Shown here one piece after another: positions 46,795-57,640 of a stretch of DNA of 64,000 nt. The number at the start of each line of letters is the position of its first letter. The first letter of the stretch is position 1. The position numbers and the translations under genes were made by a program. Origin of the DNA: Amoebophrya sp. A120 (taxonomy: Eukaryota > Sar > Dinophyceae > Syndiniales > Amoebophryaceae); contig CAJINV010000013.1 in the NCBI GenBank assembly GCA_905178155.1, positions 1,546,833-1,610,832 of the forward strand, given 5' to 3'. A model generated the notes under the pieces. That model saw nothing but the letters and a program-made list of their open reading frames with translations, was not told where the DNA came from and did not search any database.

Positions 46795-49700
46795 TTAAAC
46801 TTTTGTGAATTTCTCAAGCAGCTTCTTCGTACAGCGATGAAGCTTTGTTCTTTGACTCCCGTTTCCTTGTTTCCTCCTCCGCACAATGAAAGAAGGGATA
46901 CAGAAGTATAAACGTATCCTTTTTTTCACTTCTTCAAGAACGCGTGGAACAACCGATTGAATACTGCCCGTCCCGGCGTCACCTCGAAAGTTGCCGTCTT
47001 GGAGGACCCCGGTTTTACGCTGAAGCTCGCTTTTGCTACTTTTCGCCCGTATCAAACTGAAAGTGCGGCCCCACCCGCATCCCCAAAGAAATAGAGCGGG
47101 AAGCATGTCGGACGCAAAGTCTCTGTCTTGCATGAAAGGACTACGCATCTCGCTGATTCAGCTTGAAGCTTGTTCTAGGCATGCAAAGGATCTTTTACAT
47201 GACAAGTTCTGCTGTTTTTGCGAGGCTATCATCATCATCATCATCATCATCATCATCTTTCTTGCATATGGAAGGGCTGCTAGGGGTTTTTGGGACTTGT
47301 CCTCGTTATCGTTTAGCGCAGCATTCGAAGTACGGGTAGTGCAGAATACAAATTTGGATAGCGCAGCATTCGCTTTAGTAAACACAAATTTTTGCTCTTC
47401 TGCAGCGCAAACTTGTGATCCTGATGTTGCAGGCACTGTGGCAAATGTTTGCGTGGGATTGCGAAAGTTTTGCAATACAAACATTTCCTTCTCCTGGGAT
47501 GGGGACTACGCATTTCCTGTTGATAAACTAGCTCGCTTTCTCACATTGAACGTCACCTTCCTTGCAGTTGGTGATGTCCCCCCGGCTATATCAAATGCAA
47601 ACCTGTCTAGGTCTTGAAAAGTGCATGTAATAATTGTCATCAAGTTTCTACGTCACCCAGAGGCCCTAGTAGCGTAAGTAGCAGGTTTTGAGAACATCAT
47701 GCTCAATTCGCATGAGATTAAATTCCTTCTAACGACTCTTTCTGGACACCTCTTCATCACCAGTTTGCATGACTACTACACCCCCAGACATATTTGCAGT
47801 TAATAGAGCAGCTGTTCTTGCTTATTCTTTTCCATGTTGCCACTCTGCACGTTCTATGCATTGTTACAGTATCGCACTCGTACTCATCGTAATGCTGATG
47901 CTGCATCACAGATTTCTGTCTCGCATATCAACATAAAAATGTTCTTTATGAAAAGTACATAATTGCGCTGTGTTCATCTCCCTGCCGAAACCTTATTTCA
48001 TGCAATCCCTACAAACGCGATACTTTTGCACGGGGTACGTTGAAAGTGAGCTGCTTGTTGGTAGAAGATCCAGAACCAGCAGCAGCAGCACGGGAAGTTC
48101 TTGTAAGACCCGCTTCCATCTTCTCGTCATCGTCCTCACGAGGACCAGGCCCCGTTCGCTTTGCAGCTTTCGTGTTCAACGTCGCTACCTTGGCGGAGCT
48201 GCTGTCGTGCGTGGGATCTGTAATTGTGCCAACAAGTAGTCCGCCCTGATCATGAGAATTCCCAGTGACTAACTGCGTCCGGCTTGTCAACAGGGTGACT
48301 GGGGCAGCGGTTGTGGTTGTGCCATCACTGTCACAATTTCCATTGTCCACCGGGGTCTGAAGACACGGAATCGTGGGCTCCATGGGATCGTCGCAACTCC
48401 CTGCAGTATACCGCAGCACGGTGGGAGTGGCAGCTCCTCCCGAAAAATCCCCGAAGATTTTCCATCCCTCGGAGCCCGTCTGACCGCTCTGCTCCTTTGC
48501 GCGAGGCATTTGCCCGGTGACGCGAGACAGAATTTCGCACGCCGAATTTGGCAGAGAAGTGCCATTATCTGTATAATTTTTACGTATTTTTTAAATATTT
48601 TTTCTCGACGTGACCGCCAACGGTGCACACTACTTGCGCTAATCATGACTTACTCGTCCTGTGTAGTGCTGCGCAGGTACTATGCATAGGCTTGAAACGG
48701 ACACGACAAGCACGAGCGGAAGTAGAAGAGATCGCTTCTTGTATACCAGCTCGATAGACAACTACAGAAACTGAAATCACATCAAACTAAAGTTGCGACA
48801 ACATGATCATGATGCTCCTGATTGCGTACGTGTAGAAGAACCTACCGCCGACAAGAAATAAAACCTGACAACTTGCAAGTGGATGAGTAAGCTATACCAT
48901 TTCGCACCACTGTCGTTGTCCGGAAGCCTCGACAATCCGAATCCGAGACGCAGCGCGACTCACATTCTTTTGTGTTTTTGACGTCGACGGGGTCCAACCC
49001 GGCCTGTAAAAAACTCGTCCGTGACGCATGCTACAGAAAAGCACACCCATACCAGAAAATACTTACTTATAGTATTTCTATTTGTGTTGCTAAGAAATTG
49101 GTGTCACTACCTCTCTCGCTGACGCTGAGCCAGCAAGAGAGGTGCTTTTTCGCCACTTATCAAAATGCATATCATCGTGGGATCGATATTATGCGGATCA
49201 AGATCATTAAAAGGGGCGACAATTTTCTAATTCTGAACGCAAAAACGTTGTTCTTTTGGGTACGCCAGAAAATCCTGACAAATCGACGACGAACAGGTAT
49301 GCGTGTGCTTTTCTGAAGGATATGACTCCATAATTTCATACTTGGACGTATCAATCTCATACCACCAGTCCCATTTGACATTACATGTTTGAGTGCGAGG
49401 CGGCAGGGTTGTGGTTGGACAGATCGTGGTGATACGCGCGAGTCCCAAATTGGGACTGTGGCACCATATCCACAAAAAAAACCTGTGTTAGCGCATGAGC
49501 TGTTCTACTAGTAAGAACTTTCCATTGCCAACAATGCAAGAAAGATGAACGATTTGCTATGCTGGACATAATCCTACTTCAAGGCCTCCTTTGTTTTCTG
49601 AATGCCGAAACTTGTTCCATTTGCCGCACTAGCAGTTGGTGGATTTTTTCTGTCATGCAGGGAATATTTGGCGAGAAGATGCTGGCGCCACTTACTGTCT

Positions 49701-52110
49701 TCATCAAATTACACTAACACCGTTCTTTTCTTCCTCCGGGATACAGCAAACCTGCACCCTATTATACTCGTCGGAAAGCACGTCGGAAATTTCCTTTGTT
49801 TCTTTCACCCACGTGCTGTTTTCAAAGTTGCACTGGTTCTTGAAGCACTCCACCGCCTGGGCAGGACGCGAGCACTTCAAGGGCACAGTTTCCGCCACCG
49901 AGACCAGTCCATTAGGAGGCGAGTAGGTTGTGGTCGATGTGGTCGAGGTGGCTGGTGAATATTAACAGCTAGCTTTATGATGCAGCTCGTGTTCTTGGAA
50001 CCGTTAACTGCCCGGTGGATGACGATACAGAACAACAACAACAACAACAATTAAGTACAATAATACTATGTGTATGACCACAACATCATGCACACAGAGT
50101 GTAGAAGACGGAGCGGATGGAAAAGTACACAGGCAGAAAAAAACCAAAGAATATGAATAGCAATATCGTTTCATAAAAAATACTGGTTGGGCAGATTCCG
50201 GGAATGTTCCATCCGTACTGATTTTGGGGTTTGTAGCAGCACTGATCCACGATCGCCTCTTGAAGTTGGGACACCAACACGTTCGCGGTTCCATTCGAAA
50301 CCGAATCCACTTTTTTCAAGTCCGACGTCCAGCTCGCACTGGCCGAGATGCCAACGTTGTCTCTGTCTCGCACGTAATTTGTATTCACACCGTCAGCGAG
50401 CAAAATATCGGGTGAGACCACCTTCAGGGGGTTCGCGTAACTCAGCGGCGCGAAGTACTCCGTCTTAAAGTTCAGCGTGTATTTGCCCGATCCTGTTTTG
50501 TGGGCCTCGTGCATGCCGGACTGACCGTTTTTGTCCGCGCATTGGTTGATCAGGCAGTATTCCAGTGGGTAGCCCACGACATCATCTTCGTCCTCACAAG
50601 ACTGCATCCAAGGAAAAAACACCGCGACAGTCACAGTTTTCACATTTTTGCACCTCTAGCATAACATATTGCGGAAACACAACAGACACATGGCGATGAC
50701 ACGAATTTTTTGTATTGCAAAACTGTGCAAAAGTGAACATTGTGAGTATGTTTTGTTCTTGGATAGACTTGAGAGTCGTGGTACTCGTTGACGTTGTCGT
50801 TGGGCATTTCTTTATCAAATGCAGAACTGTCTGGGTCTACAAAGATGCAGGTGTTTGTCATGCAGGCTTTGCATCGCACGATGGATCTTAGATGCACGCA
50901 AAACCACTGCAGGTTCCTCGCCGCAGGAGCACGCCTCTTAATGTCAGTCTTACACGAGAAATGCGCTACTTGCGTAGCAGACATTCAGCAACTTTACTTC
51001 GAGCTCATGCAACGATCCAAATCCAGAGTTCCCATTACAAGGTACTTTTTCACTCGTCCAGGCCCAGAGATAAGATATTTGCACTCGATATTCTTGTTCT
51101 CTTCCCAATTCTTTGGCTTTTGGCAGCACACGTCTATTGCAGTGGCCATCACGGAAATACCATACACCGGCTGGAAAGTGGCTCCGGTAGTCTCAACGCC
51201 GTCGCATTCGTTTTCACTGCAAAGGGTCTATCCAGTGCAAATATGACTGGGTCTGGACGAGTCATGCTGCTTTTGCATGACGCAGTAGGTCTGGCATGGA
51301 AGCTCTAGCATCACAGGTTTCGAGAAGCTTCCGCAATGCCGAATCCACATGACAAATTCCCCATTCTGGTGACAAAAAGTGCGCAGCTTTTGCCGAGATT
51401 TTTATGTGTTGCGAAATGCGCATCACAAGTCGCATCCTTCCAGACATCCAGGGATATTTGCAGTTCATAGGGTCACGACATCGTTGTGAGAGCAAGCGAA
51501 GGTGGTGGTGGTCGTCGTGGCTGTTGTTGGAGCACAGGTTTGATGAAATTGGAATGTCAAAACCGCCGGGACGTCGGGGCGCTCCTAGAAATCAAACCTC
51601 AGAAGTCGTGAAAGGAAATAAAGGACCAATGGAAGATAATATTGTAATTACTACTTAGCACTTACTTACTCGTCGGGCACACACTGCCGTCATTCATCTC
51701 CGGCCGCCGACAGCAGTTCTGCACAATCGCCTGCTGTATCTCTGGCGACTGATCCTCCATTTGCACAGAATCCTGGTATGCCAAATTGCTCTTGCCTTTG
51801 TCATCGAAATCAAATTGTTTCCCGACATCCCCTATGAACTCGCCTTGAATGGGAGCCGGGTAGTTTGGATCGACTTCGAAGTAGTGATTTCCCGTGGCGG
51901 CGTCGGCACATAGATTCAACTGACAAGCGGCATACGCGTTCGGTAGTGCCACCCTACCGGCCACATCCCCGCCGCACGTGTATAAGTGCGTAGTCGAGAC
52001 CGCACTTCCTGCGTTGACTTTTTTCCCCAGAAGCCGTGCTTCGGTACCGGACCCTTTCGCCTCCAAATTGAAGTGCAGCTCACTAGCATCAGCGGGAAAC
52101 ACAGTGCCCC
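46795..52110 (-). CDS. Multi-module Cys-rich protein (probable surface or secreted protein)
   Basis: No known family. At least five modules of the same plan can be read: a Thr-rich linker, C, then C-x3-C, then CC with a nearby Pro, then [VI]CPT. Examples: AACQLNLC / QNCCRRP / SVCPT (exon 52110-51672); TLCSENEC / DVCCQKP (51520-51092); EYCLINQC / DQCCYKP / GICPT (50601-50184); VECFKNQC / QVCCIPE (49951-49716); ICPTTTLPP then TCSSSIC (49455 to about 49240). Donors after CPT and acceptors before the Thr run are both phase 1. A short exon at 49003-48964 and one at 48568-48042 follow, then small exons between introners, ending in a basic tail (RRRKQGNGSQRTK) with a stop at 46795. The Cys pairs imply disulphides in the secretory pathway. 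The 5' end may be the 52.4-55.4 kb region. Confidence 0.6.
47050..47525 (-). mobile_element. Introner, family F3-like, with ATC microsatellite
   Basis: About 476 bp. Left tatcaaactgaaagtgcggc, right gcaatacaaacatttccttc then a gttgata end. It shares the tctctgtcttgcatg core of the 5333-5650 element. It holds an (atc)n run at about 47227-47257. The splice site must shift by one base to keep the frame (ASRAKSSK). Confidence 0.65.
47587..47805 (-). mobile_element. Introner, family F1 (diverged)
   Basis: Left tatcaaatgcaaacctgtct, right cagacatatttgcagttaat then a. Phase-0 in-frame join EQLLAGGTSPT. A direct repeat is not obvious. Confidence 0.7.
47854..48036 (-). mobile_element. Introner, family F6
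   Basis: Ends tatgcattgttacagtatcg and acgcgatacttttgcacggg. 5-bp flanking repeat acgtt. In-frame join LTFNVQSGNME. Confidence 0.8.
49109..49143. repeat. Intronic hairpin, 13-bp arms
   Basis: acctctctcgctg and cagcaagagaggt pair with one mismatch around a 9-base loop, inside an intron of the Cys-module gene. Confidence 0.5.
50813..51090 (-). mobile_element. Introner, family F1
   Basis: Left tatcaaatgcagaactgtct, right cccagagataagatatttgc then actcgata. 5-bp flanking repeat ttctt. In-frame join WEENKEMPND. Confidence 0.8.
51229..51469 (-). mobile_element. Introner, family F1
   Basis: Left tatccagtgcaaatatgact, right atccagggatatttgcagtt then cata. 5-bp flanking repeat gggtc. In-frame join DVVTLCSENE between two conserved Cys of a module. 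Confidence 0.85.
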
Positions 52111-52374
52111 CGACTTAGATTGTTGGAAAATAATTGTTTCCGATACTTACACAACCACAAAACCACCTTTTCGATGCAAAATTTCCCTGCGAAAAGAACG
52201 TGTCGAAACTCTACTTATCCGCGTTACACATATTGCATTATCGAGTCGATATCTGCCTCTGCCGTGTTGATTGCAATATACAAAATCGATCTCGAAAATG
52301 AAAAGAAGTGCGTGGCGTTCCTTTCTTGCGTAGAGATAGACAAAAAACGACTCATCATCATTCATCCTGCGCTT

Positions 52375-55359
52375 GGAATGGAAAACACTTCGAATTTCTG
52401 GGGACAGTGCAGTTTCCGATAGCGTAATTGGTTGTCGACTTCAGCTCTTCCCCAGTTCTTATCTTCCTCGCCAATGCAGATTGCGCATCCTTCACGTTGT
52501 TTATGTCGTACCAGGAACTACTTGTCGTGCTTTTTACCACGTCGCTTATTTCCTGCCCACTTTCTTTGTCGTTGTCCCCCCGCTCCCCTGGCTCTTCTTC
52601 CACGCTAAATGTCAGCTCGGAGGTTGACGACTGCAAGGGCTTCCCTGCCTTTATCTTTTATCAAGTCCAAATATTATGTCTGGGTCTGGAAGAGTGTAAG
52701 TAAACTTGTCGTGCAGAATTTCCATGCCCCATGAGGTTTGGAAAAATGCCGGACCTAGCATAACAGATTCTGCGAGGTCTCTAACTCTATCATGCCTGTA
52801 CTGCATGAGAAACTTCCTCTGATGGTGGTCAGAAAAGGGCACCTTTTGGCGATCGCGCAAGACAGATTTTTGTGTGATCCATCGGACGCATCACAAGTTC
52901 GATCCTTCGAGACCCAGACATATTTGCATTTGATATCTTTTTCACCAGCGCCGATTGCGCCTCTTTCATCTCCGCGGAAGTAGAGGGAGTTGTATCTTCG
53001 GACTTCTTATGCACTGCAAATATGTCTGGGTCTGGAAGATGTAAAGTTGTGATGCGTATTTCACATGACACACACATCTCTCATGCATAGCCAGCAAAAG
53101 ATGCCCACTTCCTGTCACCAAAATGGGGGATTTGTCATGCGCATCAGGCATTGCGAAACCTTCTCGAAATCTGTGATGCTGGGGCTTCCTTACCAGACCT
53201 TCTGTGTCATGTTGGGAGACTAAGGGCAGGGCGTCCCTGTTTAAACAACGAGACTACAAACTTAAACCGCGTACTCGGTAAACTCTAAGATAGAAACTTG
53301 AACAGCGCGATTTCTATCGAGAGACAGCAACAAAACCTCCTGGGACGGCTGGGACGTGAGTTTTGTTTCTATCTAGGTAGAAATAGCACTGTGCAAACTT
53401 CGTATCCCAGCACCGAGGGAACAAAAAAACCGTACAAAAGGAGTGAAGCGATACGCTATGACACAGTCCCCCCTACAGCAAAAAACCATCCTAAAAAATG
53501 GTATCTCGTATTTCTAGCAGAACGGTAAAAAGTCCGGAAGAGGAGTTGCGATCGTAGCACCAGCGTCCAAGTCCAAGGACTATCATGCAAATGGCCAGGT
53601 AAACCTCGAGGTCGGTATGACAAGCATGACAAACCAAGACGACCAGGTTAGAAACGTGCTACGAGAACAGAGGTGAGCATGACCAAACCGAGAAACCGCA
53701 TGACAAAAAACCGAGAAACCGAGAGACCTTCTGTGTCATGCAAAAACAGTAACAGCACGACACCTTCCAGACCCAGACATATTTACATTTGATACTTCGT
53801 TCTCGTCGTGTCTCCTACAAGCGAGGAAGATTTCACAGCTTTATGCGCCTGCTGCTGTGCAGCTTCATGCTCGTCCACAGAAGCTTCCAACTTGCCCACG
53901 GCCGACGCCAACACAGGGGGCTCACCAGACTTTATCTTCTTTGCTAGTGCAGCCTGCGCTTCCTTCGTGCTCCTGTCGGCGATCGAGGTGGAGCTGAGTT
54001 GTGCTCCTGCAGTAGTGCCGGTCTCCTCATGGCCCGCCGCGTCAGCGTTCCCTTGGAGTTCTCGTAGTTGCGGTTGTTCCTCGTCACTTCTAGGTTTTGC
54101 AGCTGCTGAGACGCCGCTCAAATGATCTTCTACGGGGTTTCTAGTTGTATGTAGCTCGACCTTCATTTTCTTCATTGTCTCCTGTCCCTGTCCTCGTTCC
54201 TGTGCTGCTTTACTAGCGGGGGTCAAAGCAGCAAAAGACGACGCGGAGGCTGATGAAGAAGAGGCCAGTGTTGTTGTGCTGGGCGAACTAGTACTTTTAA
54301 GGCTTTTCTTTGAGGAGGGATTAGTAACTCTCGTACGAAAAAAGTGTTTCACTGCAAGTACTTACTTCGCAAGTTCTGCATCGCAAGTTCGTTACACATG
54401 ATAAACAAAACTTGCCATGTTGTGTGGTTCCTCAAAAGAAAATCACCGAGATTTTCAACAATATCTTGCATATGGAGCACGCCAAATACAACTTCTGTGC
54501 TCCGTTCTATGCGTCACAAGTTCACGGCGAAACAGTTTTTTCTTGCAATAATACTCGGCGGTGGCTTGATGTGCGCAGTGCCAGTCACAACCGCATCGGT
54601 AGCCGTATAGAAGTACGTCGTCGAACTACACAATGCTGCCGCGAGGCCAGCGCAGGAAAGGAGTTTCTTCACCCTAAGTGGTCGCCCCCTTGTTCTAGAC
54701 AGGCATTTTAGAAGAGGCTCCACCTTCTGCTTGTGGCCATTTGCAGCAGAAGAAGATGTTCTTGTCGCGTGCGGCCTGCTCCTCTCTACTAGTACTACAG
54801 GAGAACAAAAAGCTGCGCTACTTCGGTGCTGCTTCAGAGTTTTTTCTTCCCGCCGCCGCTCTCGTCGCTGGTGCCGGTGAAGAGTTACAAGATTGCTCTT
54901 TCCCCTCGGCGGCAAAAACTTTTGCCACTTCGTGTTCTTTCTTGGGTGATGATTTTCATCCTGCTCCGCGTAGAAGTCTTGTTTCATCCTACTATGACGC
55001 GAACTAGAACTTTCGCTCGGTTCATTTTTAGTGATGAAGCTCAGGAAGGCCACACCCGCGGGGATCGTCGCTGTCATCTCGGGGGCCTGGACCGCTTGTA
55101 GAATTGTTTTTTTAGAAGTGGTTGACGTTCCTGGGCCGCTTGTTACCATGCCAGATCCAATTCTTTCTTTCCGAGGAAAGGAAAGAGTAAAATCATCCCG
55201 AGCATTTGCACCTCTCTGGCTACGATGCTCCGCCGGCGTGGGCGCCGTAGATTCGGTCACAACTTGGCTGAGTAACGGCACAAATGCAACATCCGCGTCT
55301 GAAGTTTCATGTCTCGCTTTTCTTCCTCTTTCCCTACCGCCCGAGCTACTTGCCTCCAT
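52375..55359 (-). CDS. Ser/Ala-rich protein with AQSALxKKI repeats; possible 5' part of the Cys-module gene
   Basis: The first frame (55359 to about 54530) starts MEASSSGGRERG and holds one membrane-like segment (LLSCAGLAAALCSSTTYFY), possibly a signal anchor. An intron (donor not fixed, acceptor near 54355) leads to KHFFRTRVTNPSSKKSLK and a Ser/Thr/Ala-rich exon. A short repeat then occurs three times: KEAQAALAKKIKSGE, KEAQSALVKKIKAGK and KDAQSALARKIRTGE. The last two are separated only by introners and a 68-bp exon. The frame ends with a two-Cys motif (NCTVPRNSKCFPF) and a stop at about 52361. Whether it joins the Cys modules at 52110 is not shown; the intron there has no clear donor. The family is not recognised. 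Confidence 0.5.
52659..52935 (-). mobile_element. Introner, family F1
   Basis: Left tatcaagtccaaatattatg, right cccagacatatttgcatttg then ata. 5-bp flanking repeat tcttt. In-frame join ALVKKIKAGKPL restores a repeat seen intact elsewhere in the protein. Confidence 0.9.
53008..53794 (-). mobile_element. Introner, family F1, carrying a nested 0.5-kb insertion
   Basis: TIRs tatgcactgcaaatatgtct and cccagacatatttacatttg then ata. At 787 bp it is about 520 bp longer than its relatives. The extra DNA is bounded by agaccttctgtgtcatg, a 17-bp sequence at both 53195-53211 and 53724-53740; removing one copy plus the insert restores a normal F1 interior. Confidence 0.85.
53212..53740. mobile_element. 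Unclassified insertion inside an introner
   Basis: 529 bp including one copy of the 17-bp duplication. No TIR, no long ORF and no poly-A tail that I can see. The long target duplication is more like retroposition than the 3-6 bp duplications of the introners. Confidence 0.6.
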
Positions 55360-56425
55360 TGCTTCACCGGAGCTGGGCTGCGCGCTGCAGCCTCTGGCAA
55401 GACGGCAGCCCAGGAAAGCGGGAAAGCAAGCGCCTCAAATAATTCTAAAAGTTACCCGCTGAGAACTCACTATCGTGATTTTGATCTTCCGTGTCTCGGA
55501 TGGATGGTGGTTTGCCTTCGCTCGTCGCCCTTGCGGAGGTGTAGTACCTGCCTGATTCATGCTTTTCCGCGCATCACTCCCTCAAACAAACGCTCAGACA
55601 GTAGTACAGTAGAGCACACTCACGGAACATGATCTATCAGCAGAGATAGAAGAACAAGCCTGACACAATTCGGCACCAGAAGCGACTTTCCTTTTGAATC
55701 GTGTCGCAAGTGTAGTAGGTCATTTGAGTCGTCCAAATTGTCGCACTCGCAGCAATAATGGAGTAAAAGTCGCCTATTTCGTCAGGGTCAGGGCTTTGTT
55801 CGAAGTGGAATGAGCTAAGTGAGTACACACGTCCTTAGCATCACGGTGATTCTTTGGGCTCTTATTCAATCGCCTCCCATAAAGTTCGATGCACCAGATC
55901 GAAAGATATTGATATGATGATGCAGCTTCACGCTTGACTTCTCTCTATGCATGTAGTCCATGAACATGAAGAATGGTGTACATGTCAATACTTAAATGCT
56001 GAGGGGCTACCTCGTGTTATCAGAGTCAGACCTGTGCCTGTTACTGTCTCAAAAACAAGTATAAAATTGATATTTGTTCTTTCAACTTCCACTTTCTCCA
56101 AGCTATTGCTGAGCTGATCTTGGCTGCGCTGTTGGTTCGTAGTAGATCAAGCATTTTCTGCTCGTAGGGGAATGGGTAGGACGAGAAGAAAGATGTTGAG
56201 CCATCGTTAACCACAAAGGCTTAGCAGCTTGTAGGTACCTACTTACTGTTACGCTGTAAAAAAAAAAAACGAAGAGGATGATCATGATCGCGAGGGTACA
56301 AAAGAGCATTTCTTTATTCGACGCTGCTAGTATGCACAATAGGCGATAGGCGAGAAGCGTTCGCTATGAATGTTGACCAAATATTTTTTCCGCAATTTTG
56401 CTCTTCGTGAAGTCTTTGTTCAATA
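55360..56425. other. Intergenic
   Basis: No supported gene. An alternative frame just past the stop at 56426 reads GLILNKDFTKSKIAEKIFGQ and could be a spliced C-terminus of the next gene; no clear intron links them. Confidence 0.4.
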
Positions 56426-57640
56426 TCAAACCGTCCTTCGACCCGGGAACCTCTCCCGCTCCCGACTTTTCCGTCCCCGTCCCTCCAGCACTTTGCGGCG
56501 CTGAAATTCCAGAGTGGCTTGATCCACGAAAATCTCGTGCTCGGGGAAGAGCGAGTGCAGCTTCCGGCCGGAAATGTAGTAGAGAAAATTTTTGCCCTGG
56601 TCGTCGGTAGTTTCTGGGTCTTCCTGTTCCGACGGCGCGTCGTGCTCGTCCATATCATCGCTGAACTCCTCCTCGTCCTCTTCATCTACTCCGCTTGTTT
56701 CCACATCGTAAAAATCCACCGACGCAGCAAAGAACTCCGCCTCACGCTGCGGGACGCGAACAGGTCGTTGCAGCATATCCTCACCGTCGTGCTTTTGTTG
56801 GATGTTCATTTCTGGTTCATGTTTATTTCCACTTCTTGTCCGATTCTTTCCAAAAGCTGCGCCATCTTCGACAAGACCCTGCTCCTGTAGGTGGTCATGC
56901 TCTACGCTTGTACTACTAGTCTGTTCGCTGTAGGTGTTCGCGGAGGAGGATGAACTGGACGGGTGATCGTCCCGTGTTGAATCGGAGGTCCTCGCACTTG
57001 TTGTATCACTTGTAAGGCAATAATTCGTTCCACCAGCATAGTGATCGGTTCTATAATGACGCCGCGGTTTATTGTGAGCACCACCTTCTCCTCGCAAGGA
57101 CGTCGTGAAAACCTCATCGACGCGATGCACAACGACGTCGACTAACAGCGTCTGATCGTCAAAAATTTTCTCACCCCGAACCACCAGCGGGCCGGTGCAA
57201 TTCTTCTCCAGAAACGCCATCATAAACTGCTTCAAATCGTAGATCGTGTGGCGTTCCCGCAGGTTCGAATCCGCTGAGCTGGTGTTCAGAACATAGCTGT
57301 TGCCATTCATCTCGTAGATGCTGAACGGCGGTAACAGACTCCCATACTGCTGCTCTAAATCCACGCATGCAGGAACAGTTTCAACATTCTCTGCTTGTAA
57401 TTCCTGTCTCCCGTCCACCGGGTTCTTGTGCTTGCCCCCGTCCCTGCATTGCACTGCGTTTATTGCATACGGGTCGTCAAAAAGAACCTCCACACCGCTC
57501 GACGTAGTCACCGACCCGTCTGCGCTTTCAACAGCATCTGCTTTCAGCACCTGCAGCTCGCGCAGGACGCGGGAAAACAACGCGCGTTCGGCCCGGCCGG
57601 GGGGCTGCGCGGGGCGGACGGGACCGGTGCGGCGACTCAT
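56426..57640 (-). CDS. Acidic hypothetical protein, 404 residues
   Basis: ATG at 57640 (MSRRTGPVRPAQPPGR) to a stop at 56426. I do not recognise the family. The N-terminal half is globular (RVLRELQVLKADAV, FDDPYAINAVQC, SIYEMNGNSYVLNTSS, HTIYDLKQFMMAFLEK). The middle is Ser/Thr-rich and the C-terminal part very acidic (VDEEDEEEFSDDMDEHD). A final block (NFLYYISGRKLHSLFPEHEI) looks structured again. No signal peptide or membrane segment, so probably cytosolic or nuclear. There is no introner. The start context is the first Met after an upstream stop-rich region. Confidence 0.6.
   Translation of the reverse strand: MSRRTGPVRPAQPPGRAERALFSRVLRELQVLKADAVESADGSVTTSSGVEVLFDDPYAINAVQCRDGGKHKNPVDGRQELQAENVETVPACVDLEQQYGSLLPPFSIYEMNGNSYVLNTSSADSNLRERHTIYDLKQFMMAFLEKNCTGPLVVRGEKIFDDQTLLVDVVVHRVDEVFTTSLRGEGGAHNKPRRHYRTDHYAGGTNYCLTSDTTSARTSDSTRDDHPSSSSSSANTYSEQTSSTSVEHDHLQEQGLVEDGAAFGKNRTRSGNKHEPEMNIQQKHDGEDMLQRPVRVPQREAEFFAASVDFYDVETSGVDEEDEEEFSDDMDEHDAPSEQEDPETTDDQGKNFLYYISGRKLHSLFPEHEIFVDQATLEFQRRKVLEGRGRKSRERERFPGRRTV

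Noticed and set aside
46795-55359. One continuous gene from 55359 to 46795
   Set aside because: Plausible because introns and repeats run on, but no donor/acceptor pair in matching phase was found between about 52375 and 52110, so two entries are given.
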